Part shown: piece by piece, positions 63,786-64,000 of the stretch | Numbering within the stretch: the first letter of the stretch is position 1 | How the letters are laid out: each line of letters begins with the position of its first letter | Source of the DNA: Polytrichum commune | Taxonomy: Eukaryota > Streptophyta > Polytrichopsida > Polytrichales > Polytrichaceae | Length of the DNA stretch: 64,000 bases | Direction of reading: 5' to 3' | Assembly (NCBI GenBank): GCA_950295325.1 | Contig: OX485804.1 | Span: forward strand, 9,610,001 to 9,674,000 | Program-made: the position numbers and the translations under genes | Notes under the pieces: model-generated | What the model was told of the DNA's origin: nothing | The model's input: only the letters and a program-made list of their open reading frames with translations | Databases searched by the model: none

Positions 63786-64000
63786 CTGAGTCGGCATTTG
63801 TCCGAACTGAATTCCAAAGTAAGCATTTTTCACTATATATCACAGAATTTTGTGATATCATTAAGGTGGTGCGTGAAGTGATGAACTGAATGGCTTTCTT
63901 AAAAGTGTCATATGATCACTCCAGCAATGCTGGATTGACCTTGCAATTATGTATGGGGTGACCAGTGGACTATTATCAAGTACTACTCCTTTGTGCTGGT

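Noticed and set aside
1-64000. tRNA, rRNA, CRISPR or prokaryotic operon features
   Set aside because: None was recognised by eye. The window is eukaryotic, and a covariance-model scan would be needed to exclude a tRNA.

Overview
The window reads as nuclear DNA of a land plant. It is AT-rich, its genes are split by short GT-AG introns, two of the recognised genes are plant-lineage proteins, and the intergenic space is full of small foldback elements. Short introns, wide spacing and divergence from seed-plant homologues suggest a non-seed plant such as a bryophyte, but that is a guess. Coordinates of spliced genes come from my own reading of splice sites and phase. No transcript evidence was available.

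Region by region. 20-4362 (-): an open-ended gene for a C2-domain protein with a very long Pro/Gly/Arg/Ser-rich tail. 4.4-15.5 kb: mostly gene-poor, with an 80-bp repeat present in five copies, a possible small spliced gene (11.08-11.54), two Tourist-like MITEs (12.16-13.37) and a foldback MITE (14.16). 15518-18428 (-): a complete five-exon gene for the chloroplast DUF1230 protein CGLD27. 19.2-23.1 kb: tandem repeats, a foldback element and a GGGCC-rich tract. 23.1-30.1 kb: a GC-richer island with unrecognised, partly decayed plus-strand ORFs that surround a truncated minus-strand fragment of a Tify-binding-domain gene. 31.9-42.3 kb: a tandem array of about 2.4-kb units. 42287-47698 (-): a complete seven-exon gene (1,235 codons) for the second-largest subunit of RNA polymerases IV and V (NRPD2/NRPE2). 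47.7-54.4 kb: intergenic DNA with a perfect 240-bp duplication and hairpins. 54.4-63.8 kb: the same array units in inverted orientation, interrupted by two long foldback elements.

The most interesting structure is the relation between the array and NRPD2. Array units carry a decayed copy of the last NRPD2 codons plus 3' flank. One block of the array (32.3-39.6 kb) is repeated in near-identical inverted form at 55.8-60.7 kb, so the gene sits between the arms of a giant inverted repeat that contains its own 3' end. NRPD2 is the shared catalytic subunit of the polymerases that silence repeats through siRNAs. The arrangement is therefore a candidate for self-directed silencing. That functional reading is inference; the duplications themselves are visible in the sequence.
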